In this document: piece after piece, positions 36,138 through 44,279 of the stretch
How positions within the stretch are numbered: the first letter of the stretch is position 1
Layout: every line of letters starts with the position of its first letter
Assembly: GCF_013044515.1 (NCBI RefSeq)
Contig: NZ_JABEPR010000001.1
Location: 744,001 to 808,000 of the forward strand
Reading direction: 5' to 3'
Length of the DNA: 64,000 nt
DNA from: Sphingomonas sp. ID1715
GTDB taxonomy: Bacteria > Pseudomonadota > Alphaproteobacteria > Sphingomonadales > Sphingomonadaceae
Translations under genes and position numbers: made by a program
Notes under the pieces: generated by a model
Told to the model about the DNA's origin: nothing
The model's database searches: none
The model's input: only the letters and a program-made list of their open reading frames with translations

Positions 36138-37010
36138 TTGGGGAAAGCCTTGATCCTGCCCTTTCTCGCCGACGCCGCCGGCTATCTCCACTTCGAGCAG
36201 TTGGGGCTGAGCCCGGTCGCGCTCGACCTCGGCTTCTTCCAGATCAAATGGTATTCGCTTGGCTATATCGCGGGCATCTTCATCGGCTGGTGGTACCTGC
36301 TGAAGCTGCTCGCCCAGCCCGGCGCACCGATGGCCAGGCGGCATGCCGACGACCTCGTCTTCTACGTGACGCTCGGCATCATCCTGGGCGGGCGGATCGG
36401 CTATGTGCTCTTCTACAAGCCCGACATGCTGGGCCGCCCATTGGAGATCCTGCAGCTATGGGAGGGCGGCATGTCCTTCCACGGCGGCTTGATCGGCGTG
36501 GTGCTGGCGCTCATCTATGCGGCGCGCAAGCATGGCCTCAATCTCCTCAGGGTAATGGACTATGTCGCCTGTGCGGTGCCGCCGGGCATCTTTCTCGTTC
36601 GCCTCGCCAACTTCGTGAATGGCGAGCTGTGGGGCCGGCCGACGACGGTCCCATGGGCGATCATCTTTCCGCGCGCAGGGCCGCAGCCGCGCCACCCCAG
36701 CCAGCTGTACGAGGCGGCCGGTGAAGGGCTGTTGCTGTTCCTGATCCTCTGGTTCCTGTTCTGGAAGACCGATGCCCGCTACCAGCCCGGCAAGCTCGTC
36801 GGCACCTTTGCGCTCGGCTATGGCCTGGTGCGCGTGGCGCTCGAACGCGTGCGCAACCCGGACGCCGGACTGGAACATCTCGCCTGGGGCCTCACCATGG
36901 GGCAGACGCTGAGCGTCCCGCTGCTGCTCGGCGGTGCCTGGCTCGTCGCCACGGCCAAAAGCCGACGGCAGCGAGTCGAGCCGATCGCAGGTAGCGAAAG
37001 CGTGTCCTGA
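36138..37010 (+). CDS. lgt: Prolipoprotein diacylglyceryl transferase
   Basis: About 290 residues, seven hydrophobic helices, with the Lgt landmarks '[11 protein letters not shown]', '[10 protein letters not shown]', '[11 protein letters not shown]' and '[10 protein letters not shown]'-like '[15 protein letters not shown]', and 'HPSQLYEA'. It transfers diacylglycerol from phosphatidylglycerol to the cysteine of prolipoproteins, several of which are encoded nearby. No ATG fits: the best start is TTG at 36138, 10 bases after GGAGG; a TTG at 36150 is an alternative. Confidence 0.96.
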   Translation: MGKALILPFLADAAGYLHFEQLGLSPVALDLGFFQIKWYSLGYIAGIFIGWWYLLKLLAQPGAPMARRHADDLVFYVTLGIILGGRIGYVLFYKPDMLGRPLEILQLWEGGMSFHGGLIGVVLALIYAARKHGLNLLRVMDYVACAVPPGIFLVRLANFVNGELWGRPTTVPWAIIFPRAGPQPRHPSQLYEAAGEGLLLFLILWFLFWKTDARYQPGKLVGTFALGYGLVRVALERVRNPDAGLEHLAWGLTMGQTLSVPLLLGGAWLVATAKSRRQRVEPIAGSESVS

Positions 37011-37064
37011 CACACAGGCGTAACGAATAGTTAACCACAGCGTCACGCTCGCCTGCTGTGGCGC

Positions 37065-37085
37065 ACCCCTCACGAAAACAGGGGT
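37065..37085 (+). promoter_or_regulatory. Hairpin overlapping the ribosome site of the phytase-like gene
   Basis: ACCCCT (37065-37070) pairs with AGGGGT (37080-37085) around a 9-base loop. The right arm contains the Shine-Dalgarno sequence (AGGGGTGA), 5 bases before the ATG at 37091. A six-pair stem would mask the ribosome site unless opened. A second nearby pair, CCACAG/CTGTGG, is seen just upstream. Confidence 0.3.
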
Positions 37086-37090
37086 GAACA

Positions 37091-38563
37091 ATGCGACTCG
37101 GCCGTCTTCTCCTTGCTTCCGCCTGTGCGCTCGCGCCGGCGGCCGCGAACGCCGCCATCACGTTCGTCAACAAGTTCGAGATCGCCGGGGGCGCGACCGA
37201 CCTGTCCGCCCTGGGCAATGCCTTCGCCAGCAATCGGCTGAGCATCGGCTCCGACCTCTATTATGACCGCGGGACGAACACCTTCTACGGCATCACCGAT
37301 CGCGGTCCCGGCGGCGGGGTGATCGACTTCACGCCGCGCGTGCATAGCTTCAAGCTCGACATAAGCCTTTCCACCGGTGCGGTGAACGGCTTCAATTTGC
37401 AGAGCACGACACTGTTTCGCGACACCGACGGCATGGCGCTTACCGGCCTCAACCCGCTGCTCGCCGGCGGCAGCGTCAGCAATCTCGGGCGCTCGTTCGA
37501 CTCGGAAGGCTTCGTCAAGCTGCCGAACGGAAACTTCCTAGTGTCCGACGAATATGGCCCGGCGGTCTACGAGTTTGCGCCGAACGGCACCAAGCTGCGC
37601 GCCTTCACCACACCGGACAATCTGATCCCGAAGCAGTCGAACGGCACGGTCAACTATGTCGACGGCCGTCCGACCATCACCAAGGGCCGCCAGGACAATC
37701 GCGGCTTCGAAGGGCTGACCGTCTCCCGCGACGGCACCAAGGCCTATGCGATCCTGCAGGATCCTTTGGTCAACGAAGGCACGGACAATGGCGCGATCGA
37801 CGGCCGCCGCAGCCGGAACCTGCGCATCGTCGAGTTCGACATCGCAACCGGCCAATCGATCAAGCAGTATATCTATCAGCTCGAGAGCCGGAGCGACATC
37901 AACGATCGCATTCCCGGCACCAACGACGACTTCAACAGCTCGTCCCAAGGCCGCAACATCGGCGTGTCGAGCATTACCCCGTTGGAGGACGGCAGCTTCG
38001 TCGTGATCGAACGCGACAATCGCGGGCTCGGCGTCGATCCGGCGAGTTCGCTGCCGATCGGCAGCAAGCGCGTCTACCGCATCCGCCTCGAGGGCGCGAC
38101 CGACGTGTCGAACGTCGATCTGACCAATACCAACACGCTGCCCAACGGCGTCAAGCCGGTGCAGAAATCGCTGTACCTCGACATCCAGGCGGCGCTGAAA
38201 CAGGCGGGCTTCGACGCGGTCGAGAAGCTCGAAGGGCTGAGCTTCGGCCCCGTGCTCAGCGACGGCAGCCTCGGCCTCTACATCGTCTCCGACAATGATT
38301 TCTCGGTGACGCAGGATGCCGGCAATGTGCAGTTCGACGTGTGCGTCGGTGCCGGCGGTCGCATCACCGTACCGCTCGGTTCCGGCTGCCCGGATGTCGG
38401 CGGACAGCCGACTTCGCTGCTGCCGACGGTCGTCTATGCCTTCCGGGTGAGCGGCGCCGATGCGGTCGGCGTGGTGCCGGAGCCCGCCAGCTGGGCGATG
38501 ATGATCGCAGGCTTCGGCCTTGCCGGCGCGTCGATGCGGCGGCGTAAGGTCGCCTTCGCATAA
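37091..38563 (+). CDS. Secreted phytase-like esterase with PEP-CTERM tail
   Basis: 490 residues. Signal peptide about 1-18 (ends ANA), a beta-propeller-like 'esterase-like activity of phytase' domain ('YYDRGTNTFYGITDRGPGGG', 'VSDEYGPAVYEF', 'NRGFEGLTVSRDG'), and a C-terminal PEP-CTERM signal (VVPEPASWAMMIAGFGLAG then RRRK). PEP-CTERM proteins are sorted by an exosortase to the cell surface or matrix. A role in organic-phosphate use is suggested only by the family name. Preceded by a possible ribosome-site hairpin. Confidence 0.92.
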   Translation: MRLGRLLLASACALAPAAANAAITFVNKFEIAGGATDLSALGNAFASNRLSIGSDLYYDRGTNTFYGITDRGPGGGVIDFTPRVHSFKLDISLSTGAVNGFNLQSTTLFRDTDGMALTGLNPLLAGGSVSNLGRSFDSEGFVKLPNGNFLVSDEYGPAVYEFAPNGTKLRAFTTPDNLIPKQSNGTVNYVDGRPTITKGRQDNRGFEGLTVSRDGTKAYAILQDPLVNEGTDNGAIDGRRSRNLRIVEFDIATGQSIKQYIYQLESRSDINDRIPGTNDDFNSSSQGRNIGVSSITPLEDGSFVVIERDNRGLGVDPASSLPIGSKRVYRIRLEGATDVSNVDLTNTNTLPNGVKPVQKSLYLDIQAALKQAGFDAVEKLEGLSFGPVLSDGSLGLYIVSDNDFSVTQDAGNVQFDVCVGAGGRITVPLGSGCPDVGGQPTSLLPTVVYAFRVSGADAVGVVPEPASWAMMIAGFGLAGASMRRRKVAFA

Positions 38564-38565
38564 CT

Positions 38566-38621
38566 CCGTTCGTATCGAGCGAAGTCGAGATACGCTTCTC
38601 GACTTCGCTCGAAGCGAACGG
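38566..38621. repeat. TCGA-type palindromic repeat, intergenic
   Basis: Perfect 25-base-class arms (CCGTTCG...TCGAGCGAAGTCGAGA and its complement) at 38566-38590 and 38597-38621. Same family as 23573, 45247, 61536 and 63898. It lies between the phytase-like gene and the methyltransferase start at 38635 and leaves only 13 bases for the ribosome site. Confidence 0.92.
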
Positions 38622-38634
38622 ATATGGGGCTCGG

Positions 38635-39687
38635 GTGAGCCCTCCTTCCCTCACCTGCGCCGATGCGATTGCCGCGGCCATTGCGATCCAGGGGCCAATC
38701 CCGGTTGCGCACTTCATGGCGGCGGCGAACCGCCATTATTACGCGACGCGAGATCCGCTTGGCGCGGCGGGCGACTTCACCACCGCGCCCGAGATCAGCC
38801 AGATGTTTGGGGAACTGGTGGGCCTCTGGCTCGCCGACCTCTGGCTGCGCGCCGGCAAGCCGGGCGTGCGCTACGTCGAGCTCGGCCCCGGCCGCGGGAC
38901 CTTGGCGGCGGATGCGCTGCGCGCGATGCGCAGCGCCGGGCTCGTCCCGCCGGTGCATTTGGTCGAGACGAGCCCGACACTGCGCGAGCAGCAGCGGCAG
39001 CGCGTGCCGGACGCAGTGTTCCACGATGACCTGGACGACGTGCCCTCCGATCGGCCGCTGCTGATCGTCGCCAATGAGTTCTTTGACGCCCTCCCCATCC
39101 GCCAGCTCGTCCGTGCGCCGAACGGCTGGCGGGAGCGGCATGTCGCCTGGGCCGATCCGCTGTTCGTGCCGGTGGCGAGCGGGCCGGCGCTGGACCAGAT
39201 ACTCCCGGACCAGCTACGCGGCTCGCCGATTGGCAGCATCATCGAGACCTCGCCTGCGTCGGCCGCCGTCGCGCGCCGAATCGGGCATCGGCTGGCGGGC
39301 CAGGGCGGTGCAGCCTTGATCGTGGACTATGGCTATGAGGGGCCGGCGATCGGCGACACGCTGCAGGCGGTGCGCGCGCATGCCTATGTCAATCCGTTCG
39401 AGGAGCCGGGCGAACGCGACCTGACCGCCCATGTGGACTTCGCAACATTGGCGGAGGCCGCGCGGGCGGAAGGCGCACGGAGTTTCGGACCCGTCGGCCA
39501 GGGCGCGTGGCTGGAGCGCATGGGTATCGCCGCGCGCGCCGAGCGCCTCGCCGCGGCGTCACCGGCGCGGGCCGACGAGATCGGGGCCGCGGTTGCGCGG
39601 CTGACCGGGCCGGACCAGATGGGCACCCTGTTCAAGGCCCTGGCGCTGACCGCGCCCGACTGGCCGCAGCCAGTGGGGTTCGAATGA
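38635..39687 (+). CDS. MidA/NDUFAF7-type SAM-dependent methyltransferase
   Basis: 350 residues with the SAM_MT_28 pattern: 'GPIPVAHFMAAANRHYYATRDPLGAAGDFTTAPEISQMFGELVGLW', the SAM loop 'VELGPGRGTL', 'ANEFFDALPIRQ' and 'VDYGY'. The human and Dictyostelium relatives (NDUFAF7/MidA) methylate an arginine of complex I subunit NDUFS2; in bacteria the target is unproven but complex I is likely. GTG start at 38635. Overlaps the GNAT gene by 4 bases; a small operon with GNAT and pgeF. Confidence 0.9.
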   Translation: MSPPSLTCADAIAAAIAIQGPIPVAHFMAAANRHYYATRDPLGAAGDFTTAPEISQMFGELVGLWLADLWLRAGKPGVRYVELGPGRGTLAADALRAMRSAGLVPPVHLVETSPTLREQQRQRVPDAVFHDDLDDVPSDRPLLIVANEFFDALPIRQLVRAPNGWRERHVAWADPLFVPVASGPALDQILPDQLRGSPIGSIIETSPASAAVARRIGHRLAGQGGAALIVDYGYEGPAIGDTLQAVRAHAYVNPFEEPGERDLTAHVDFATLAEAARAEGARSFGPVGQGAWLERMGIAARAERLAAASPARADEIGAAVARLTGPDQMGTLFKALALTAPDWPQPVGFE

Positions 39688-40208
39688 CGCAAGCAATCGA
39701 ATATCGCGACGCCGTGCCGGAGGACGGTCGCGAGCTGGACGCCATGGCACAGGCCGTTTGGCTGGAGACGTTCGGCCATAGCGGATCGGCCGAGGACATC
39801 GGGCTGTATCTCGCCAAGGCCTACGGCCCGAACGGCGACCTGATCCGGCACCTGAACGATCCAGACCATCGCTTTCGCCTGGCTCTGCAGAATGAAGCGA
39901 TAGTCGGTTATGCGAAGCTTTCCAAGCCTTGGCTCCCGCGGGAGCATGTCGGCCCGAGGGCGCGGCAGCTGAGCCAAATCTACATCGTGGGAAGCGCGCG
40001 CGGCTCGGGCGTCGCGAATACCCTCATGGATTGGGCGATCGAAACGGCAAGGGCCGAGAGCGCGGACGAGCTGCTGCTGACCGTCTGGGAGCATAATCCG
40101 CGCGCGATGCGCTTCTACGAGAAGCTCGGCTTCATGCACATCGGGGATTTTGAGTTCCCGATGGGCAATCAGATCGACCGCGACCTGATCATGCGGCTGC
40201 CGCTGTGA
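39684..40208 (+). CDS. GNAT-family N-acetyltransferase
   Basis: 174 residues. GNAT fold with the acetyl-CoA pyrophosphate loop in 'QIYIVGSARGSGVANTLMDWA' (R/Q-x-x-G-x-G/A type) and 'NPRAMRFYEKLGFMHIG', the standard motif B. Substrate unknown. ATG at 39684 overlaps the methyltransferase stop; its stop overlaps the pgeF GTG, so the three genes are translationally coupled. Confidence 0.92.
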   Translation: MTQAIEYRDAVPEDGRELDAMAQAVWLETFGHSGSAEDIGLYLAKAYGPNGDLIRHLNDPDHRFRLALQNEAIVGYAKLSKPWLPREHVGPRARQLSQIYIVGSARGSGVANTLMDWAIETARAESADELLLTVWEHNPRAMRFYEKLGFMHIGDFEFPMGNQIDRDLIMRLPL

Positions 40209-40966
40209 GCGTCGAGGTGATCCGCTCCCCGCTGCTCGACGGCACCGCGCATGGCTTTCTAGGGCGGCGCGGAGGCGTGTCGCATGGCGTTTGCGCGGGG
40301 CTGAATGTGGGGACCGGCTCCGGCGACGAGCCGGGCGCGGTGGAGGAAAACCGCCGGCGCGCCGTTGACGCGGTGCTGCCCGGCTCGACGCTGGTCACCA
40401 TCTATCAGGTGCATTCGCCGACCTGTGTCGTAGCGGAGCCCTGGGCCTTTGCCGAGCGGCCGCAGGCGGATGCGCTGGTGACGGATCGTCCGGGGTTGCT
40501 GCTCGGCATCCTCACGGCCGATTGCGCCCCGGTGTTGTTCGCCGATCACGAGGCAGGCGTGTTGGGCGCGGCGCATGCCGGCTGGAAGGGCGCGCTCGGT
40601 GGGGTCACCGACGCGACCGTCGAGATGATGGAAAGGCTCGGCGCACGGCGCGAGCACATTGCCGCCGCGATCGGTCCCTGCATCGCGCGCGCCTCCTATG
40701 AAGTGGACGATAGTTTCGCGCGCCGCTTCGAGGAGGCCGATTCAGCGAACGAGCGTTTCTTCACCGCCGGCCGACCGGGCCATCATCTGTTCGACCTGGA
40801 GGGCTATGTCGCCGCCCGCCTCGCCGCGGCCGGCATCGGGCGAGTGGACGCACTCGGACTCGACACCTATGCGGAGGAGAGTCGCTTCTTCAGCTTTCGC
40901 CGCGCGACGCACAGGGGAGAACCGGATTATGGCCGGCAGATCAGCCTGATCGGCCTCGCGCCGTAG
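40205..40966 (+). CDS. pgeF: Peptidoglycan editing factor (YfiH/laccase-domain)
   Basis: 253 residues of the Cu-oxidase_4/YfiH family: 'GRRGGVSHGVCAGLN', 'QVHSPTCV', 'LTADCAPVLFAD', 'GAAHAGWKGALGG', 'IGPCI' and the terminal 'CTYxxxxR-like' region 'DTYAEESRFFSFRRAT'. PgeF trims wrongly incorporated residues from peptidoglycan precursors; other members act on adenosine or polyphenols. GTG start in the overlap with GNAT. Confidence 0.92.
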   Translation: MSVEVIRSPLLDGTAHGFLGRRGGVSHGVCAGLNVGTGSGDEPGAVEENRRRAVDAVLPGSTLVTIYQVHSPTCVVAEPWAFAERPQADALVTDRPGLLLGILTADCAPVLFADHEAGVLGAAHAGWKGALGGVTDATVEMMERLGARREHIAAAIGPCIARASYEVDDSFARRFEEADSANERFFTAGRPGHHLFDLEGYVAARLAAAGIGRVDALGLDTYAEESRFFSFRRATHRGEPDYGRQISLIGLAP

Positions 40967-40980
40967 CGTGACCGGCGCTA

Positions 40981-41011
40981 GAGGGGCGCAATCAAGAAAT
41001 CGGAGCCCCTC
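40981..41011 (+). promoter_or_regulatory. Hairpin immediately before the cystathionine gamma-synthase family start
   Basis: GAGGGGC (40981-40987) is fully complementary to GCCCCTC (41005-41011), with a 17-base loop, ending 2 bases before the ATG at 41014. The ribosome site CGGAG (41001-41005) overlaps the loop end and the first base of the right arm. A seven-pair G/C stem this close to the start could limit initiation. Confidence 0.3.
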
Positions 41012-41013
41012 GC

Positions 41014-42330
41014 ATGACCAAGGAAACCGAAGCCGAACTGTCCGGCGCGACTGCCCGGCGCAAGCCCAAGGCCGCGACCGACATGATCGGCAATCACCGG
41101 CTGAAGCCTTCAACGCTGATGATGGGCCATGGCTATGATCCGACGCTTTCGGAAGGCTCGCTCAAATCGCCGATCTTTCTGACTTCCACATTCGTCTTCC
41201 CCAATGCCGCTGCAGGCAAACGACATTTCGAGGGCGTTACTGGCAAGCGGCCGGGCGGGTCGGAAGGCCTGGTCTATTCACGCTTCAATGGCCCGAACCA
41301 GGAAATCCTCGAAGACCGACTAGCGGTGTGGGAAGATGCCGAGGACGCCCTCGCTTTTTCGTCAGGCATGTCGGCCATTGCGACCCTCTTCCTGTCGATG
41401 GTGAAACCCGGGGACACGATCGTCCATTCCGGCCCGCTTTACGCGGCCACGGAGACGCTGATTGCGCGCATCCTCGGCAAGTTCGGGGTCGAGTGGCTCG
41501 ATTTTCCAGCCGGCGCGACGCGCGACGAGATCGATGCCGTGATGCAGCGCGCGGCCAAGGGCAATGTCGCGCTCATCTACCTGGAGAGCCCGGCGAACCC
41601 GACCAATGCGCTGGTCGATGTCGAGGCGGTCCGGGCAAGCCGCGACGCCATCTTTACCGGTGAGAGCAAGCCGCCAATCGCCATCGACAATACGTTCCTG
41701 GGCCCAATCTGGGCGCAACCGCTGAAGCAGGGTGCCGAGCTGGTCGTCTACAGTCTCACCAAATATGCTGGCGGCCACTCGGATCTGGTGGCGGGCGGGG
41801 TGGTCGGCGGCAAGGCGCACATCAACACGCTTCGGATGATGCGCAACACGATCGGCACGATCTGCGATCCGAACACTGCCTGGATGCTGCTGCGCTCGCT
41901 TGAAACCCTGGAGCTGCGCATGAACCGGGCGGGCGAGAATGCCGTGAAGGTGTGCAACTTCCTGAAGGGGCATCCGAAGGTCGAGAAGGTCGGCTACCTC
42001 GGCTTCCTCGAGCAGGGCGACGACGCGCGGCAAGCCGACATCTATCGCCGCCATTGCACCGGCGCCGGTTCGACCTTCTCCCTCTATCTGAAGGGCGGCG
42101 AGACAGAAGCGTTCGCTTTCCTCGACGCGCTCAAGATTGCGAAGCTAGCGGTGTCGCTGGGGGGTACCGAGACGCTTGCTTCAGCGCCCGCTGCGATGAC
42201 CCATCTTTCGGTTCCGGACGAGCGTAAGCGCGCCCTCGGCATTACCGACAATCTGGTGCGCATCTCGATCGGCGTCGAAGACCCGGACGACCTCATCGCC
42301 GATTTCGAGCAGGCGCTGGCGGCGGTGTAG
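41014..42330 (+). CDS. Cystathionine gamma-synthase family PLP enzyme
   Basis: 438 residues of the Cys/Met-metabolism PLP fold: 'YSRFNGPNQEILEDRLAVWEDAEDALAFSSGMSAI', cofactor aspartate D225 (IAIDNTF) and Schiff-base lysine K250 (SLTKYAGGHSD). Family members act as cystathionine gamma-synthase, gamma-lyase or O-acyl-homoserine sulfhydrylase. About 40 N-terminal residues precede the usual start, and 'MGHGYDP' replaces the common motif, so the precise reaction is uncertain. Confidence 0.9.
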   Translation: MTKETEAELSGATARRKPKAATDMIGNHRLKPSTLMMGHGYDPTLSEGSLKSPIFLTSTFVFPNAAAGKRHFEGVTGKRPGGSEGLVYSRFNGPNQEILEDRLAVWEDAEDALAFSSGMSAIATLFLSMVKPGDTIVHSGPLYAATETLIARILGKFGVEWLDFPAGATRDEIDAVMQRAAKGNVALIYLESPANPTNALVDVEAVRASRDAIFTGESKPPIAIDNTFLGPIWAQPLKQGAELVVYSLTKYAGGHSDLVAGGVVGGKAHINTLRMMRNTIGTICDPNTAWMLLRSLETLELRMNRAGENAVKVCNFLKGHPKVEKVGYLGFLEQGDDARQADIYRRHCTGAGSTFSLYLKGGETEAFAFLDALKIAKLAVSLGGTETLASAPAAMTHLSVPDERKRALGITDNLVRISIGVEDPDDLIADFEQALAAV

Positions 42331-42375
42331 CGGAACACCTTGCTCCCCTGCGGATTATCTCGCACTGGTAACGAG

Positions 42376-43485
42376 ATGGCCGCACCCGCCGATTTCCTCG
42401 AAGAGACCGACGCCGGCGGGCGGGTGGTGCGGTTCAGCGGATCGCTGACGCTGGCGCGCGTGCGCGACCTGCCGGAGCGACTGCAGGCGATCGAAGGCCC
42501 CGTCGCCACCGTCGACCTGAGCGGCGCCGAACGCATCGATACGATCGGCGCGTTTCTGGTCACCCGCTTCGCCGAAGAGCATGGCGCCACGCTGACCGGC
42601 GCCAGCCCCGAGGCCAGGCGACTGATCGACGAGGTCGAGCGCGCGCACGAACCGGTGCAGATGCGGCCGGAGCCCCAGCCCTCGTTCCAGCGCGTGCTGG
42701 AAGAGATCGGCGCAGCCACAGCCACCGCGGGCCGGACCCTGCTCGGCCTGCTCGCCTTTTTTGGCGGGATGATCGTGGCGGCCGGTTCGGTGATCCGCCA
42801 CCCCCGGCGCTTCCGCTGGAATGCGGTCATCCAGCGTTTCGAGGTGGTCGGCGTCTCGGCGCTTGGCATCATCGGGCTGATGAGCTTCCTGATCGGCATC
42901 GTCATCGCGCAGCAGGGCGCCGTCCAGCTTGCCGCTTATGGCGCCGAGTTCCTGACCATCAACCTGATCGGCCGCATTACGCTCCGCGAGCTGGGCGTAT
43001 TGATGACCGCGATCATGGTCGCAGGGCGCTCCGGCTCGGCCTTTGCCGCCCAGCTCGGCACGATGAAACTGACCGAAGAGATCGACGCGATGCGCACGAT
43101 CGGCGTGTCGCCGATGGAGGCGCTGGTGCTGCCGCGCGTGCTGGCGGCCGTGTTCATGATGCCGTTGCTCGGCATGTATTCGTCGCTGATCGCGATCGTC
43201 GGCGGCGGCATCTTCTGCTGGATTTCGCTGGACATCCCGCCCGTCACCTTCGTCCAGCGGTTGCGCGAAGTGGTGCCGATCACCGACCTGTATGTCGGCC
43301 TGGTCAAGGCGCCGGTGTTCGGGGCGATTATCGCCCTGACCGGCTGCTACCAGGGCATGAACGTCGAGAATGACGCGGAGCAGGTCGGCCTGCGCACCAC
43401 CGCGGCGGTCGTGCAGGGCATCTTCCTCGTGATCGTCATCGACGCCTTCTTTGCCGTCTTCTTCGAGCGGATCGGCTGGATATGA
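42376..43485 (+). CDS. mlaE: Mla-type phospholipid ABC transporter permease with N-terminal STAS domain
   Basis: 369 residues. An N-terminal STAS-like domain (about 1-95; 'VVRFSGSLTLARVRDLPERL', 'TVDLSGAERIDTIGAFL') is fused to an MlaE permease (about 110-369) with 'GIVIAQQGAVQLAAYGAE' and 'EIDAMRTIGVSP', five to six helices. In E. coli the STAS part is a separate protein, MlaB, so this is a MlaB-MlaE fusion. Works with the next two genes to move phospholipid between membranes. ATG at 42376. Confidence 0.94.
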   Translation: MAAPADFLEETDAGGRVVRFSGSLTLARVRDLPERLQAIEGPVATVDLSGAERIDTIGAFLVTRFAEEHGATLTGASPEARRLIDEVERAHEPVQMRPEPQPSFQRVLEEIGAATATAGRTLLGLLAFFGGMIVAAGSVIRHPRRFRWNAVIQRFEVVGVSALGIIGLMSFLIGIVIAQQGAVQLAAYGAEFLTINLIGRITLRELGVLMTAIMVAGRSGSAFAAQLGTMKLTEEIDAMRTIGVSPMEALVLPRVLAAVFMMPLLGMYSSLIAIVGGGIFCWISLDIPPVTFVQRLREVVPITDLYVGLVKAPVFGAIIALTGCYQGMNVENDAEQVGLRTTAAVVQGIFLVIVIDAFFAVFFERIGWI

Positions 43486-44279
43486 GCGGCGATCCGATCA
43501 TCCGCGTGCGCGGGCTGAAGAACAGCTTCGGCGAACAGGTCGTGCATGACGGCCTGGAGCTCGAAGTGCGGCGCGGCGAGATCCTCGGCGTGGTCGGCGG
43601 CTCCGGCACCGGCAAGTCGGTGCTGATGCGGTCGATCATCGGCCTGCAGACGCCCGTCGAAGGCGAAGTCGAGGTGTTCGGCGAGCCGATGATCGGGCGT
43701 GACGACGAAGACACCGTCGAAGTGCGGAAGCGTTGGGGCGTGCTGTTCCAGGGCGGCGCTCTCTTCTCGACCCTCACCGTGGCCGAGAATGTTCAGGTCC
43801 CGCTGAAGGAATTTTACCCCGACCTCAGCCCCGAGCTGCTGAACGAGATCGCCGCCTATAAGGTGGTGATGACTGGCCTGCCTGCCGAGGCCGGTCCCAA
43901 ATACCCGGCCGAACTCTCGGGGGGCATGAAGAAACGCGCCGGCCTCGCGCGTGCGCTGGCCCTCGACCCGGAGCTGCTGTTCCTCGACGAGCCGACTGCC
44001 GGTCTTGACCCCATCGGTGCGGCGCGGTTCGACGAACTGACGCGCAGCCTGCGCGACACGCTCGGCCTGACCGTGTTCCTGATCACCCACGATCTCGACA
44101 CGCTCTATGCGATCTGCGACCGGGTCGCGGTGCTTGCCGACCGGAAAGTGATCGCGGTTGGAACGATCCCGGAACTATTGGCATTGGACCACCCGTGGAT
44201 ACAGGAATATTTCAAGGGACCGCGCGGGCGACTGGCGGCGCAGGCCGAAGGACGGCGAGAGGCTGAGGTGACGCGCTGA
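43482..44279 (+). CDS. mlaF: Mla-type ABC transporter ATP-binding protein
   Basis: 265 residues: Walker A 'GGSGTGKS' near residue 38, Q-loop 'GVLFQGGALFSTLTV', signature 'ELSGGMKKRAGLARAL' and Walker B 'LLFLDEPTAGLDP' with the H-loop 'FLITHD'. Drives the MlaE permease. ATG overlaps the mlaE stop and its TGA overlaps the mlaD ATG, giving tight stoichiometric coupling. Confidence 0.96.
   Translation: MSGDPIIRVRGLKNSFGEQVVHDGLELEVRRGEILGVVGGSGTGKSVLMRSIIGLQTPVEGEVEVFGEPMIGRDDEDTVEVRKRWGVLFQGGALFSTLTVAENVQVPLKEFYPDLSPELLNEIAAYKVVMTGLPAEAGPKYPAELSGGMKKRAGLARALALDPELLFLDEPTAGLDPIGAARFDELTRSLRDTLGLTVFLITHDLDTLYAICDRVAVLADRKVIAVGTIPELLALDHPWIQEYFKGPRGRLAAQAEGRREAEVTR

Noticed and set aside
40966-41014. 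SAM-II type riboswitch before the cystathionine gamma-synthase family gene
   Set aside because: The gap is under 50 bases and lacks the SAM-II pseudoknot sequence; only a simple hairpin is present.
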